Source: Rhexocercosporidium sp. MPI-PUGE-AT-0058 (taxonomy: Eukaryota > Ascomycota > Leotiomycetes > Helotiales). From it: a DNA stretch of 64,000 nt. Position numbers and translations under genes: made by a program. Below are positions 24,791 through 36,961 of this stretch, in pieces (positions within the stretch are counted from its first letter, which is position 1; the number at the start of each line of letters is the position of its first letter). The DNA lies in the NCBI GenBank assembly GCA_020746875.1, contig JAGTJL010000004.1, positions 1,674,001 through 1,738,000 on the forward strand, in the 5' to 3' direction. The notes under the pieces are model-generated. The model was not told where the DNA came from, did not search any database, and worked only from the letters and a program-made list of their open reading frames with translations.

Positions 24791-27700
24791 CGTAGAGGTC
24801 CGGAATCAGTATACTTACTTGCTGACTGTCTGTCTGCACTGTACCAGAGCAAGGATTGCCAAGGCAGGCAGGCAAAGAAAATAATCCCACAAGTCTAGTC
24901 CAAGTCAAAAGTCGACCGGCGTTTGAAGGCCTTTGATTGATACCTTGTCCCTCCTGTCCCGTCCTGTCCCGCCCTGTCCTATTCCGTTCAATTCTATTAA
25001 TAGGTACTTCACATTCCCTTCCATCTCTCCTACTCGTACTTTACACGATTGACTTTCCCCTCATCGTCAAGAGGGCCCGCTCTCTGCCATACTCCCCCTG
25101 TCCAGTATTTTCCACTGTTGTATCGATCTATCTCAACATCAACATACTGTACTGTACTGTCCTGTGCTCGTAGCTGCCTTGGCTTACTCCCTCCCTCCTA
25201 TGCTTCCGACCTCCGACCTTACCTTTGGACGATACCTTTGGACGAACATACAAAACACCTTCCTTACAGCATTTGATTTTTGGCTGAATGACTAGCTGCC
25301 GCTCTGGCAGGTACCAACAGTGCCGATATCTAGTCAGGTACGGATGCTTCCTTTACCTACTGGAGGTATTTACCCCTCATTTCCACGTGGCCTGCCAACC
25401 AAATGTGCCGTCTGCCAACGTCTCGTCTTGTATTACTCGTGTCGGCCCTCCATGTTCCCTCATCTATGATGTCGAACCGACTTGAAATGCCATCCATCGC
25501 CGATCCAGGTTTGATTTTCTAACAAGTACCACCGTAGATGGCTATTTGTTTTGACTTTGGTAAAGGGAAAACTTTAGCCTACATGGTGTACTCGATCTAG
25601 ACTACAACCCACTACCGAAATGAATCGGAGCTTGGTGTTAACCTCCACAGGTTCCAGTGGACGTAATAATATCCACCAACTTCTCAATTGTAGAGAGGTA
25701 GAAGAGCCTTTGGGGACCAGGTGATTCATTGATACTAGTTATAAATCGGAAGCCATTGTGATTCCATCAGATCTTAGACTTTTAAGCTTATTGTGTGGTT
25801 TGATTCCTCTCGTTTCTTACTCGGTGACACATCGACGACTTTCGGATTTTACACGAGTACAGGCAAGAACACGACACTTGGGCACCTAGCTAGGTACCTA
25901 TCTATGATTATCTGTATACTGCCTTTAATTAATATTTGTTGCACGTCGTACCAGGGTTTGTACATAATATGCCTATCCCTCCTGGCGGCCTAGACCATTC
26001 AAGATGCTGTTCCATCCCGTCATCCATAATCGGTAGTGATCGGAATACCTTCTTGGGTTACGGGGTAGAAGGCTAGACAGATAAACAGACATTGGGTAGC
26101 TTTTGACTCGGTAGCGCACCTCGACGATTCAGCTAGTCAAGTTGAATAGTACTCACTTAATCGTGAGATTGAATTCAATTATAGTTCCTTTGTAGAATCC
26201 TTTTGGGTGGCTAGGACAGTCTTGACTTTTTACTCCGCCATGTTCGTCTACCGGTCTCATAGGCCATGCAAGATCGTCCTCCACATGTCCCCACTCTTGA
26301 AGATATGTAGACAGATTCGCTAACCATACTTGTATCTTTGCAATTCGCGCGAGCTAGACGATTCAGTTGGGGAAAATACCGCATTCAGAAAACTACAGCC
26401 ATTCGTATTCTCTCGAGAGACTACTGAAGAGCTACGGAGTCTCCTGCAGCAGGGCAATGAACGAGATGATCGATCCTTCCAATTATTTACCCCGCGATGA
26501 GTGCCCCTCCTGCCGAACAACAAATAATTGGGCCGAGAAACGAGTCAGGGAGCGAAGCATTCGGGTAACTCCCGTGCCTCTCATGAGCACCTGAAAAGCT
26601 AAAATGGCACTTATTATTACCATTGCAGTGCACTGTATGCTTGCACACTCGCCGAAACTCGGCGTCACAGAAAAAGTTATGCATAATTTCGTCATATCTT
26701 CGGGGAGAAATGCGCGGCTATCCTGCAGTATGTACCAAGATAGGTAACATCCCGATTGAGGTGCAACCCGGTAACTCAAGGCTTCTCAAGACCCTTGCGG
26801 TGTTGGCTCGGAGCTGAACATCCCACGCCCAACAGCCAACAGGAGGAATTTGAGGAGGGAAGGTGGAATGCCCCCCTGTCTATCAGATGCCAAAAAACCA
26901 AGAAGCCCGCAACCTTAAACCCAGCCTCTCTCTGCTGCAATATCCCGTACCTGTCCAACGACAGGAGCACGTTTCTGATGCAGATAGACGTCTACCCCAC
27001 TGGGCTGCCGCTTATTTTGACGTAGTTTCTTGCGGAGCGGAACTGAAGATAAGTCTCATGCGACTGATATGCCTTAAAGGCGTATGCAGCAGCAACGGCA
27101 TAACCGCTCTTGACGTCCCCAGGTCCCAGGGAGTAGACACTGATGCCAAGGGCCAAGTGAGATAAAGTCGGGACTTCGGAGAACGACAAAAAGGTAAGAT
27201 CTTACCACTACCGCGGTTAGAATTAAGCCGACAGATGAGTTTTTTCTTCTATGATGGTAGCATCCATGAATGCTCATCATTGAGCCTCATCGTAGACAGA
27301 AAGCCCTCGGATTCTACTAGCAAATATCATACAAAGTGCGGCCACACGGAGTTGTCTCCTGTGCGGTAGATGGCTTAAGCTTCATGTTGCTCACTCTTGA
27401 ATTTTAAATCCAGCAATGATCTGGGGGTTGATAGTCGCGGGGTTTGTGCTAGTAGTTTACTGTAGAACAGACGGTGAGGGAGGAGTGACGATCATTATCC
27501 CCGCGACCATTCATCGGTCTTGGCTTATCATCGAGTCATCCAAGTTCGTTCGACTTTCCGCGCATCTGCAGGTGTTCTTGCGAAACAACTCGGACACGAG
27601 TATAAGTGGATAGTGCTATGGGCTACCGGTACTTCGGATGCCAGCGAAGAGGTGTGGTGCGCGTTTGGGGGAGTGCAGGAGAGGATGTTGACTTCCAGGA

Positions 27701-28137
27701 AACGACATGCCCAGAACAGCAGTTCGATAACGAGCATGTGATAGTCATACTCTAAGACTGTAAGATGGCGTATGTTGCATTTCGAAAGCAAAGGGTGAAG
27801 GATACACATAGGAAAAGAGGATGAGGTAGGGTTATTAAACAGCCTCAGACACCGGTTGGTAGTAACGAAACACGGGAAATATCGACATCGAAGATTTCCA
27901 GAACGAATCAAGTGCCGACGCCGACGGGCTCTTATCGATAGGCTGGCAGATGATGACAAGCGAAGTAAATAGTGGGCCGAGAAAAAAAGCCGGCGCAAGA
28001 CATGCATGGATCTCGACGTCAATCCATCAAAATTTTTTTTCATGACTCTGTCAATTTTTTGGGCACTGGGCTCTCTCATTTTCAACGCTCGATTACACTG
28101 GTCAGTTCAGGCCAACGCTATAAAACACTGCGTCTTA

Positions 28138-28275
28138 GTGAGTCAAGACGACTTCAGTTGAGTCGAGTTGAGTCGAATTTTGGTTGAGCTGAGGCGAATT
28201 ATGATAGTCAGCTTTTGCGGTACCGGTGTTCCTACGCATCTAGATGAGAGGAGGCGAGTGAGGCGAGCTGAGGCA
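28138..28275. repeat. Degenerate GAGTCGA / GAGGCGA repeats
   Basis: GAGTC and GAGGCGA words recur at 4-7 bp spacing in two clusters (28138-28180 and 28185-28275). They lie in the gene-poor region upstream of the HAD gene. Function unknown. Confidence 0.6.
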
Positions 28276-29105
28276 ACTCAAATCTTACCTATCTTCTGAA
28301 CATGCCGCACCACTTCCCCCGTCGCCCTAAGACAGTATGGTGGTTCTTACCTACGCTCCACCGCTTTGGCTCCCTTGTCGGCTCAGATCCAACATCCTGC
28401 ACCCGCGCGTCATTTCTTAGATCTTAGATAAAACAATCCCCAGGAGCTCCTATCAGCAGTCATTCTTGAGACATCCCATCCCCTACCCTCCACCGTCTCG
28501 CAGCAGGGGACCACTTGTGTATCCGGATTCTGTGCTCCATTGCAGCTGGCTCAGGGTCCTTTGTTCTGCGCCGTGAGAATCGGCTCGGGAGGCTGCAGAA
28601 ACTCCTCATTCTGATACCACTAACACCGCCTGTACTGCCCAATCTGACCATGGATCTTCATCATCGACCGTTACTACTACTCGTGATGCCTGTTAACCAG
28701 AGACTGCCCTGTGCAGACCACCGACCTCTCTATGGAGGCCTTGAAGTGTTCCCTGAGGTAATTAGTTCCCTTTCCTCGATAGACTACAGTCTATGCCAGA
28801 CTAAGAGGACACTTGTGGATGGCCGTTTCCTTTCTAGCCATCATCTCCAAAGAACCGTTCTATATATGACCCCACCACCGCCCCCAGACTTTCGCTTCTG
28901 TCTTCCATCCCATTTCTTCAGCATCTAATATTAACCTATCTACGTACTTACCCCATCACCAATTCCTCATATTCCTTCTCGTTTCAACCCGATCAATCTG
29001 GGGGATCCACTGTTACTCCACCACTCTCCAGACCCTCCGCGTTTCTGGTCGGGCCCGAGTCATTTTACTAATAGTGGGTTATACACCAAGTATATATTCC
29101 CCATC

Positions 29106-30789
29106 ATGGCGCCTTCAGCTACTTCCTCCCCGTTAAGTCCTCCAAAAAGCAGGCCAGGGCTTCGCCGACTTTCCTCCATGACTGTCACAGAAAGAGAAAT
29201 CAAGGAAGGCGGTGGTCCTGTTGTTGTCGTACCAGATAGAATGATGATGCAAAGATCTCTCTCTCATAGCGGTGGCTTCGCTGCGTCGATGGAAACGGCT
29301 CGAAGTGAGCTTGCTTCTATCAATCTCGAAGAAGAAGCCTTGATCTCACCCACCTCGAGCACTCCGGAAACACCTGGCTCGCCGGTAACCCCAGCAGACA
29401 TTCCTACTGCCGACTCGTTTGCCTTTGCATTCGATATCGATGGAGTTCTGATCAGAGGTGGTCGACCCATCCCAGAAGCCATTGAGGCTATGAAGATGCT
29501 GAACGGCGAGAACGAATATGGAATCAAGGTTCCATACATTTTTTTGACAGTAGGTTCATCTCATATTCTCAGTGGATTGATTTGGAGAGGTTAAAATGAT
29601 CTACCCCCAAATTGATTAACACAATTCCAAACCTCGAGCAGTACTAACTCATTATTCTAGAATGGTGGTGGTAAGACCGAGGCAGAGCGCTGCATCGACC
29701 TTTCTCGCCAGCTCGACATTGAAGTCTCTCCTGCCCAATTCATTTGCGGTAAGTCTTCCCAAGAAATCCTTCGAGCTCTTACTTACAGATATTTTAGGCC
29801 ATACTCCAATGAGGGAGATGGTTGCTAAGTATAACACCGTACTCGTTGTTGGTGGTGAAGGAGAGAAGTGTCGACAGGTCGCCGAGGGCTATGGTTTCCG
29901 TGATGTCGTCACTCCCGGAGACATCATCAGGGACAACGCAGCCACGACACCATTCCGCAAGTTGACGGCAGAAGAGCACAAAAACTCGAGACAAAGAAAC
30001 TACGGCGAGACCAAAATCGAGGCCATCTTGTAAGTGACTGATGTCGAAGTCTTACAACCTTTGCTAATCATCTACAGCGTCTTTGCCGACAGCCGGGAAT
30101 GGGCAGGTGATATTCAGATCATGCTCGACCTCGCCATGTCCAAAGGCGGATACATTGGTACCCTCTCCGAGACATTCGACGAGGGACCACCCATCTACTT
30201 CTCTCACAACGACATCGTCTGGTCCGCAGCTCACGATAACGTCCGTCTCGGCATGGGCGCGCTCCGAAAGATGGTAGAGATGCTCTTCAAGGATCTCACC
30301 AAGGGCAAGGAACTTGAGACCATCGCCTTCGGAAAGCCACAAATCGGTACCTTTGAGTTCGCTACCCGCTTGTTGCAACAATGGCGAAAGGATGAGCACC
30401 GAATCAACAGACCTCCCGAGACGGTCTACTTTGTCGGTGACACCCCCGAGAGCGACATCCGAGGCACGAACATGTTCAATGAGAAGGCCAAGAACGACTG
30501 GTACTCCATTCTGGTCAAGACTGGCGTGTACCAAGATGGTACCGAGCCTGCCTACAAGCCAAGAACGACTGTCGAGAACGTCTTGGATGCTGTCAAGCAC
30601 GGGATCGAGCGTGAAATGGCTAAGAAGATGAAGACCAGCGGCGGTGGACTTCCACTGAGTGCCATGGCTTTCAAGAATTTGTCGCTGAACGGAGAGCGGA
30701 CCGGTAGCAAGACACCGATCATGGAAGTGACTGAGCCAAACACGCCAGAAGGACAGACGCCGGAAGCTGTCACTCCTGCTGCGGTCTAA
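29106..30789 (+). CDS. CECR5/HDHD5-type HAD-superfamily phosphatase
   Basis: Four exons (29106-29549, 29661-29748, 29798-30029, 30078-30789) give 491 aa. Residues 1-100 are Ser/Pro/Thr-rich and probably disordered. HAD motif I is FAFDIDGVLIRGG, motif II is FLTNGGG (formed across the first splice junction), and motif IV is VGDTPESDIRGTN near residue 385. This matches the eukaryotic CECR5/YKR070W group in the class IIA (NagD-like) HAD hydrolases. These are often mitochondrial and poorly characterised. The N-terminus here lacks an obvious presequence. The C-terminal tail is Thr/Pro-rich. All splice phases agree. Confidence 0.88.
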
Positions 30790-31084
30790 GAAGCATGGTA
30801 ATTGGGAGTTTGATTGATTCATTGGGAACGGTTTGATTTAAATGGCGTTACAATCATATACCCTGGAACACGCAAGACGCGTATTTTCAGGATACACCAA
30901 GCCTAGATGATACTACATTAGAGATCAGATTGCAGGCACTCATGGAGAGGTATTGCTGGAATAGATTTCCTTAACCAGACATATGAAATCCTTTGCCAAA
31001 ATGAAATGTGTATGTATTTCAAGTTGTGATGATGAGTTTTGAGGTTCAGCAATTTACTTGCTCAAGTTCTGTATATTCGGGTTT

Positions 31085-32188
31085 CTATATCCCTTTCAAA
31101 AGCCTTCCAATCCTCTCATCCATCCATTTAATGTCAACTTCATTTGCACCACCCCCCGCTATGTGGCCCCATATCGTAGGTATCGGAGCAAAAGTGCCGT
31201 TCTTCAAGAACCTAACCTCTTTCTCTCCATCCTCAGGTGGGAAGTACTGGTCTGTCTGACTAGGCATCACTAAAACCTTTGCATCTATCCACTCCAATGC
31301 TTTCGTATGATCCCCATTCCCCCCAACCATGCCAATATCACCAGCTTGCCACATACGCGCTAGGACCAGCATATCTTCCGCATCCCAGCTTTCGTATGAT
31401 GCTTCGCCCAAGGGTGGGTGAAGGTATGCTTGGAGGGATGAATGTCCTTGCTTCCTCCATAACTCTTGTCGGTACCATTCTGCACTTGTCAGCCATGCCG
31501 CGTAGGCCCTTCCAAAAGCACGGAGCCCTTGGGTTGGGTTTGTGTTGTTCTTTCGGTAGTTTCCATTGTCATAGTCGTGGGATGTGGTGAGGGCTGATAT
31601 CGGACCTTCCAGAAATGCGTAATCTGGGCTATTTAGTAAGAGTCACAATGCAGAAGTCGGATGTTTGGACGCGTAGCCAAAGTAAGAAAGGAAATACTTA
31701 CTATGTCCTGATGTTTTTGCACTTCCACAAATTACAACCGCATTCTTCACAAACGGATTCTCTCCAGACCCATGCATCACAGCCCAATGATACGCCTGCT
31801 GCCCCCCCATACTAAAGCCTATAACCGCATCCAAGCTCTTGATACCCAGGCGCTCGGTCACAAGTTTATACTGCGAATTGATACAATCCGGGTATCTCAG
31901 CGAGTAATCCTTAGGAAAGTCCTCGTCGTTGGAAGGACTGGAAGACTCGCCATTCCCTAACATGGCAACAACTATTACATGATAGTCCTTCAACGCTCCA
32001 GATGTAAAGTTTAGAGTGGTATTTATACGTCCGCCATAACAAGTTGGGATCAGGGCCGTTTTGGGAGAAGTGGAATTAAATGATCGATATGCGACCTTGA
32101 TATCTTTTATTACCCCGCTGATGAACTTGAATGATGGGATTGAGAAGGTCTGGATCCCTGTCGGGTCGTAAGGAGGTCTGCGAGGCAT
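31085..32188 (-). CDS. MET2-like alpha/beta hydrolase (homoserine O-acetyltransferase family)
   Basis: Two exons (32188-31702 and 31623-31085) separated by a 78-bp intron give 341 aa. The nucleophile elbow is GFSMGGQQAYHW (GxSxGG). The acid is in MPSQTDQYFPPED, and the histidine is in WGHIAGGG near the C-terminus. The protein starts directly with a short N-terminal strand region and has no signal peptide. The family includes homoserine acetyltransferases and many fungal paralogues that act on other esters. This one is shorter than yeast Met2, so I do not assign the methionine pathway. It is tail-to-tail with the HAD gene (295 bp apart). Confidence 0.83.
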
Positions 32189-33569
32189 TGTAACAAACGA
32201 GAATGTTTGGATTGAACGGGTAATTGATCGAAGCGTAAGAAAAGCAACGAAGAGTGGAGGGAGGCAAGGTCAGGACTAAGAGGGTACAGATCTCACTTCA
32301 TAAAATGGAAGTCCGCGACGCCACCTACTTACAACCCCGCCTCCCGATCCAGATGAGCCACCCCTGCTTATCGCGCCGATAAGGATTGTGGCTTGCTTGC
32401 CTTGCTGGTGGGGAACTTTTAGAAACCTCGTCGGGACAAACTTCTCCGAACGCTCCGTCCGAACTTCATCACCAGACTGGGATTGTATTGTAATACTTCC
32501 TCAACCCCTTCGAGTAGTCTTGGCACGATATCTACGTCTGCCAGCCGGGAGTGCTCGCTCAAAGATTAAAGGAAGGAAGAGGGGAGGGTTTATCGTACTG
32601 GCCGGCCTGTCCACTTTTGTTCCGACTGGAGTATCATCAGCGCGTCGGCTGGCCTATGCAAGAAGTGGAGCCAGGGGCTGAAATGGGTGTGTATGTATGT
32701 ATCTTACTTTGTCCAGGAGAGAGAAACCCTGCGTGTTTCTGTTAAGGAGACATGTATGTATATAATATATACACAACAGTATGGAGAGTATTGCCTTGCT
32801 GATAAACGGAGGTAGAGACTTGGTATGATGAAACTATCAGGGGGCCAGCCATGCTCTTTGGGATCCTTCTTCGACTTGCTTTCCATAGTACAATCCAGTG
32901 TTCAGTAACAAATTATATGTCTAATTACCGCCTCTCGTACAGAATGGTCGCATTCCCTTTGGAACCCACCCGGCTTTTGGTCTTTCTCACTTCCTTTACC
33001 CCCCGTCCCTGACTTCCGATCGCCTGGTTACTGCCAGCTGTTGACTTCCTCGCATGGAGCAAGAAAGATATTGGCTCTTGATTGGCCAGCTCGTGAAGGA
33101 TTCCTCCAGTACCCCTGAGACGATCCAGGCAGGGCTTGGATTCCGACCGGACTAAATAAAAGAGAAGACCTGGGCCATTCATTCTCTTTCTGCATCTCAA
33201 AAGTTCACGGGTCATTTTGAAGGGTTGTGATCTTTTCTTTCAATTCCGAAATCTTCGCCCTCAGTTCGAGCAGAGGACGCCACCAACCGTTTTACCCCTC
33301 CCCCTCCTATCCACTCCGTCGGGCCTGCCACTAACATGCCTCCTCGGTGGACTTTGTCTCGCCATATATTGCCCCGAACGATGCCGTCGCGACCGCGTCT
33401 GCCGCCGTTGACTCTCGACTCTCGACTCTCGACTCTCGAATCAGGAAGACCAACAACAATTGGGATGCGATGATGGATGATGGATAAATACCCCCAAGCC
33501 ACCCAGCCTCGCATTCCTCCTAATTGATTTTGACCCTTCCGCTTCCTTTATCATCCGCAGTAGTCCAAG
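32189..33569. promoter_or_regulatory. Divergent intergenic region, hydrolase and aldolase genes
   Basis: A 1.38-kb stretch between outward-facing genes, presumably holding both promoters. It includes a fourfold GACTCTC repeat at 33410-33437. Short open frames on both strands (for example 32925-33215) have no family features. Confidence 0.45.
33410..33437. repeat. GACTCTC heptamer repeat, four copies
   Basis: Four perfect head-to-tail copies of a 7-bp unit lie 130-160 bp upstream of the aldolase start codon. They may be a simple repeat or a cluster of regulator sites. Confidence 0.85.
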
Positions 33570-34604
33570 ATGGCAACCCCTCCCCCAGCCGGCGTCTACG
33601 TCCCAGTCCCAACCTTCTTCGTGTCGAAGAAAGCCGCGAACTATAACACGACTGCCGCACCCCTGGATCTCGAGACACAAGCTGCACATTCCCTTCATCT
33701 CGCGAAGTCGGGCATTACAGGGCTCGTGGTCCTGGGTAGCACCGGTGAAGCCGTCCATCTCACCAACAAGGAACGATTCGAGGTGCTGTCTTCGGTTCGG
33801 AAAGCATACAACAATGCGGGGTACGAAGATTACCCCATCATTGCTGGCACAGCGGCTCAGAACATCGAAGAGGTTGTCGACCAGCTGAAGAGCGCGAAAG
33901 AAGCCGGCAGTCAATGGGGATTGTGTCTTGTGCCAGGCTATTTTGCTGGTGCAAGTACGCAGGACGGAATTATACAGTGGTTCACAGCTGTTGCCGACCA
34001 GAGTCCTATTCCCATCATGGTGTACGTATGCCACTGGCAGCAGTCTAGAAGTTTGCCATTGACAATATCTAGTTATCACTATCCAGGAGTTTCCAACAAT
34101 GTCAGAGTTGTCCCTTCTACCTACGCCACCCTCTCCAAGCACCCAAACATCGTAGGCTGCAAGCTATCACACGGCGACGTTTCATACCACGCTCAAATCG
34201 GTGCGAGTCCAAAGATCGACCACACGAAGTTCCATACGTTTACCGGACTCGGTCAGCAACTTCTGCCGGTCGTAGCATTGGGTTGTGCGGGCACAATTGA
34301 TGGAACTGCTGGCTTCTTCCCCAAATCGGTCGTTCATTTGTATAAGCTCTCGGTGAAGAACCAACCCACCGATGAAGAGGTCAAGGAGAGAAGACTCTTG
34401 CAGTACAAGGTCAGCTCTGTCGAGGAGATTGTTGTAAAGTTTGGTACAGTTGGAATCAAAGAGGCTGTGAGCAGAATACTTGGGATGGGAGATAGAGATG
34501 GGACGAGACTACCACTCGCAGGGGGTATCCCCGGTGGTGATAAGGAGTGGGAGAGCTGGAGTGAGGTCATAGGAGACTTAGACGCCGTTGAGAAGAGTTT
34601 GTAG
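33570..34604 (+). CDS. DapA-family aldolase (dihydrodipicolinate synthase-like)
   Basis: Two exons (33570-34021, 34073-34604) give 327 aa. The 51-bp intron 34022-34072 is a multiple of three and free of stops, so a naive reading keeps 17 false residues. Splicing restores the family motif IMVYHYPGVSNN, carrying the catalytic tyrosine. Other marks are VVLGSTGEAVHLT (the substrate-binding GSTGE loop) and VGCKLSHGD with the Schiff-base lysine. The (beta/alpha)8 barrel length is right. Fungi make lysine by the aminoadipate route, so a DapA role is unlikely. A 4-hydroxy-2-oxoglutarate aldolase-type or sugar-acid aldolase activity is a better guess. Confidence 0.88.
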   Translation: MATPPPAGVYVPVPTFFVSKKAANYNTTAAPLDLETQAAHSLHLAKSGITGLVVLGSTGEAVHLTNKERFEVLSSVRKAYNNAGYEDYPIIAGTAAQNIEEVVDQLKSAKEAGSQWGLCLVPGYFAGASTQDGIIQWFTAVADQSPIPIMVYVCHWQQSRSLPLTISSYHYPGVSNNVRVVPSTYATLSKHPNIVGCKLSHGDVSYHAQIGASPKIDHTKFHTFTGLGQQLLPVVALGCAGTIDGTAGFFPKSVVHLYKLSVKNQPTDEEVKERRLLQYKVSSVEEIVVKFGTVGIKEAVSRILGMGDRDGTRLPLAGGIPGGDKEWESWSEVIGDLDAVEKSL

Positions 34605-35663
34605 CGGGCTTTAGATTCAGGATTGAATTTCTAATGAACATCCCTTCCACTATCAGGCTGCAAGTCTGTAGCTTTTCTCACTTACTGTCATCGTTGATTA
34701 CCGGTTTCGCATGACCTGAGGTCTCCAATGAGAATGTACATTCACAGCACTGCGTAAATCAAGTTTCTTTGCAACCTGTCAGATACCGAAGTTGGAAATT
34801 ACCGGAGGTTACGAAGACAGATTGGCAGTCGCATCACACCCTTTGATTCCGTTGCCATGATTAATTGCATAGCCAAGACTCTTGGATGCTGAGAGGTTTG
34901 ATTAGTAGAAGATATGCTCAGTTTGCCTATCCGGTGCTCTCACGTTTCTTGGGCCTAGATCTTCGCTGTCCTGGGATGTAGACGAGGCTGACCACCAAAA
35001 CCAGCATTTGTCTTCCTCGCTCTGGGTCTAGTTCTATCAGCCCTATGGGTTGTGCGACGTCGAGATGACGAATGGCAGGGGGGATTACAGCTGATCGATC
35101 TTGTGATTCTATTCGAGTCTTGGGAGAGCGAGCAATGTTAGACCGAGTGGTTTATCATACGAGTGTTAAGTTAGAAGCTGACGTCTTGGGCTTGATTTTT
35201 TCTCATCTAAACTAGGGGCAACAAACCGATTTTTTAGCCGAGACAGTCGTGTTCAGGTCTCCTTGATGCCGATAGAAATTCACTTGTGCCTTGGGTACAG
35301 CTGATCTGGGAAGACAACTAGTTGTTGACTTTCGCTTTCTTCGGTGGAGAGCTGCGATCATGATACTGTAACCAACTTTGACAATGGAACAACTAGTTTG
35401 ATCCCTTACCCAGCTGTTCCAGGATCATTCCTCACTGCGCCAAACTTCGAGGCAAGGCTTTTGTCTCACCACCTGTCTCAAGAAGAACACCGAGATACCT
35501 TGCTCTTTTGTCGTCAGCTTACATGTTATGGAAGTGTGTCTGTCAATTGACCTGCAATTATTCATGGTTGGTGAGTGGTATATAAAGGTTGCTTCTCCCC
35601 CGAAAATTCTCTCACCATTCCCACATTGCCTTCAGCCACAGCCAGATCCTCTTACTCGCAATC
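34605..35663. other. Intergenic region aldolase to cupin
   Basis: About 1.06 kb with no supported gene. It holds the 3' flank of the aldolase gene and the promoter of the cupin gene; a TATAAAG element lies at about 35580, some 80 bp upstream of the start codon. Confidence 0.4.
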
Positions 35664-36687
35664 ATGTTTGGCCTCACGCTCACACTACTTGGCCTCAGCA
35701 GCTTCTCAATCGCAGCACCCTCACAACAACCTATCAGCTTTCCCGTAGATGTCAAGGACTCACCGAAGTTCCCACTCCCCCCGCCTCTCCCTTTCAATGG
35801 CACTATTCCAGGTGTTGATTACGACCTGATTGCCAAATTGAAGACATCTCCAAGTGCAGCCACCCGTGTAGCCCTCCTCAAAGACTCGGACTTTGCCTTC
35901 GACTTCATTTCGCCACCAGACATCCCCGGGAATGCTTTTAATGGCGAAGGAGGCTTCTTCGTCAACGCACAAGTACTCAGTATGCCTGCTCTAGTTTTGA
36001 ACGGCATGGCGCTCTCAGTTGCTTTCACTAAACCATGGTATGAAAAGAACCAATCTCATCAAATTGGTGACACTCGAAGTGGCTAAGAATGCTAAATACA
36101 GTGGCTTTAACACCCCTCATACCCATCCCTCTGCGACTGAACTCGCTTTGGTTGTGAAGGGTCGGATGATCACAGAATTCGTTCTTGGGACCGGTGCTAG
36201 AAAGATTCGCAATGAACACAACACATGGGGTCAGAATACAGCTACTCGTGTCGATGGATAAATGCTGACCCGCGGCTTCTGATTGATAGGCATGGCAGTC
36301 TTTCCACAAGGAAGTCTTCACCTTGAATTCAATCCAGACTGCACAGATATGATTTGTGAGTACTCAAGGAGGCACTCCTTTATCGGCACACTTGAGACTT
36401 GCAGGCTAATACTTTGACTTTACACCTTCTCGGAGTGTCTCTTGTCACACGTTTACTGACCTTGATTTTACCTAGTCATTGCGGCTTTCAACTCTGAAGA
36501 CCCCGGAGCCAACTTCCCAGCGGAGACCCTCTTTCAACTAGACGATGACTTCGCGGGTCTAGCACTAGGTCTGGAGTTTCTACCAGGAGCAGATATCGAC
36601 AAGTTCCGTCACCTTGTGCCGGCTACCCTAGCTCAGGGGGTGGACAGCTGCTTGAGAAGATGTGGTATCAAGAAAAATGAACTCTGA
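35664..36687 (+). CDS. Secreted germin-like cupin
   Basis: Four exons (35664-36037, 36102-36229, 36290-36355, 36476-36687) give 259 aa. The start MFGLTLTLLGLSSFSIAAP is a signal peptide. Germin box 1 is GFNTPHTHPSATELALVVKG, with the metal-binding H-x-H and E. Box 2 is GMAVFPQGSLHLEFN with the last histidine. Both boxes are rebuilt by splicing. Germin-like proteins are manganese-binding apoplastic cupins, some with oxalate oxidase or superoxide dismutase activity; fungal ones are mostly uncharacterised and spore- or wall-associated. Two cysteines near the C-terminus (SCLRRCG) may form a disulfide. The downstream glycosyltransferase gene converges on it at 275 bp. Confidence 0.88.
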
Positions 36688-36961
36688 GCGACCGGAGATG
36701 GCATAGTGGACGCAGTACAATCTTTCAATGCGAACTTCTTATCAATTCAAGTGCCTTCGGTTAATTCTTCGTATATTCCATCAGTAAAATTGATGTCTTT
36801 TGCTGCTGCAGATGCCTTTCGCGTATTTGCCTCTGGATTGACTCCTCGCTAAATCCCACCAGCATCGTCCTTATTGCTTCATCACCGGGCACATATTCGG
36901 ACTTCATGGTTCGTCCGTTAAGGACGAGACCCGGTGAAATACACATGTACAAGCCGTTTGA

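Larger units (their letters stand above)
23775..29105. other. Gene-poor region with simple repeats
   Basis: About 5.3 kb without a gene I can defend. The first 450 bp are the promoter side of the GH63-like gene, with pyrimidine-rich tracts on its coding strand. Repeats of AGAGAGGCGAAG (24656-24695), CCTA (24735-24790) and GAGTCGA/GAGGCGA (28138-28275) occur. Open frames here (for example 27528-28079, minus) are Arg/Cys-rich and lack family marks. The last 700 bp are CT-rich and probably the promoter and leader of the HAD gene. A non-coding RNA or degraded element cannot be excluded. Confidence 0.5.

Noticed and set aside
27528..28085. Open frame of 185 codons on the minus strand
   Set aside because: It starts with TTG, is Arg/Cys-rich, has no recognisable motif and lies in a repeat-bearing gene-poor stretch.
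28515..28928. 137-codon plus-strand frame upstream of the HAD gene
   Set aside because: Composition is that of a CT-rich promoter or leader; no conserved motif.
30064..30822. Open frame of 252 codons antisense to the HAD phosphatase gene
   Set aside because: It mirrors a well-supported coding exon on the other strand and has no family features.
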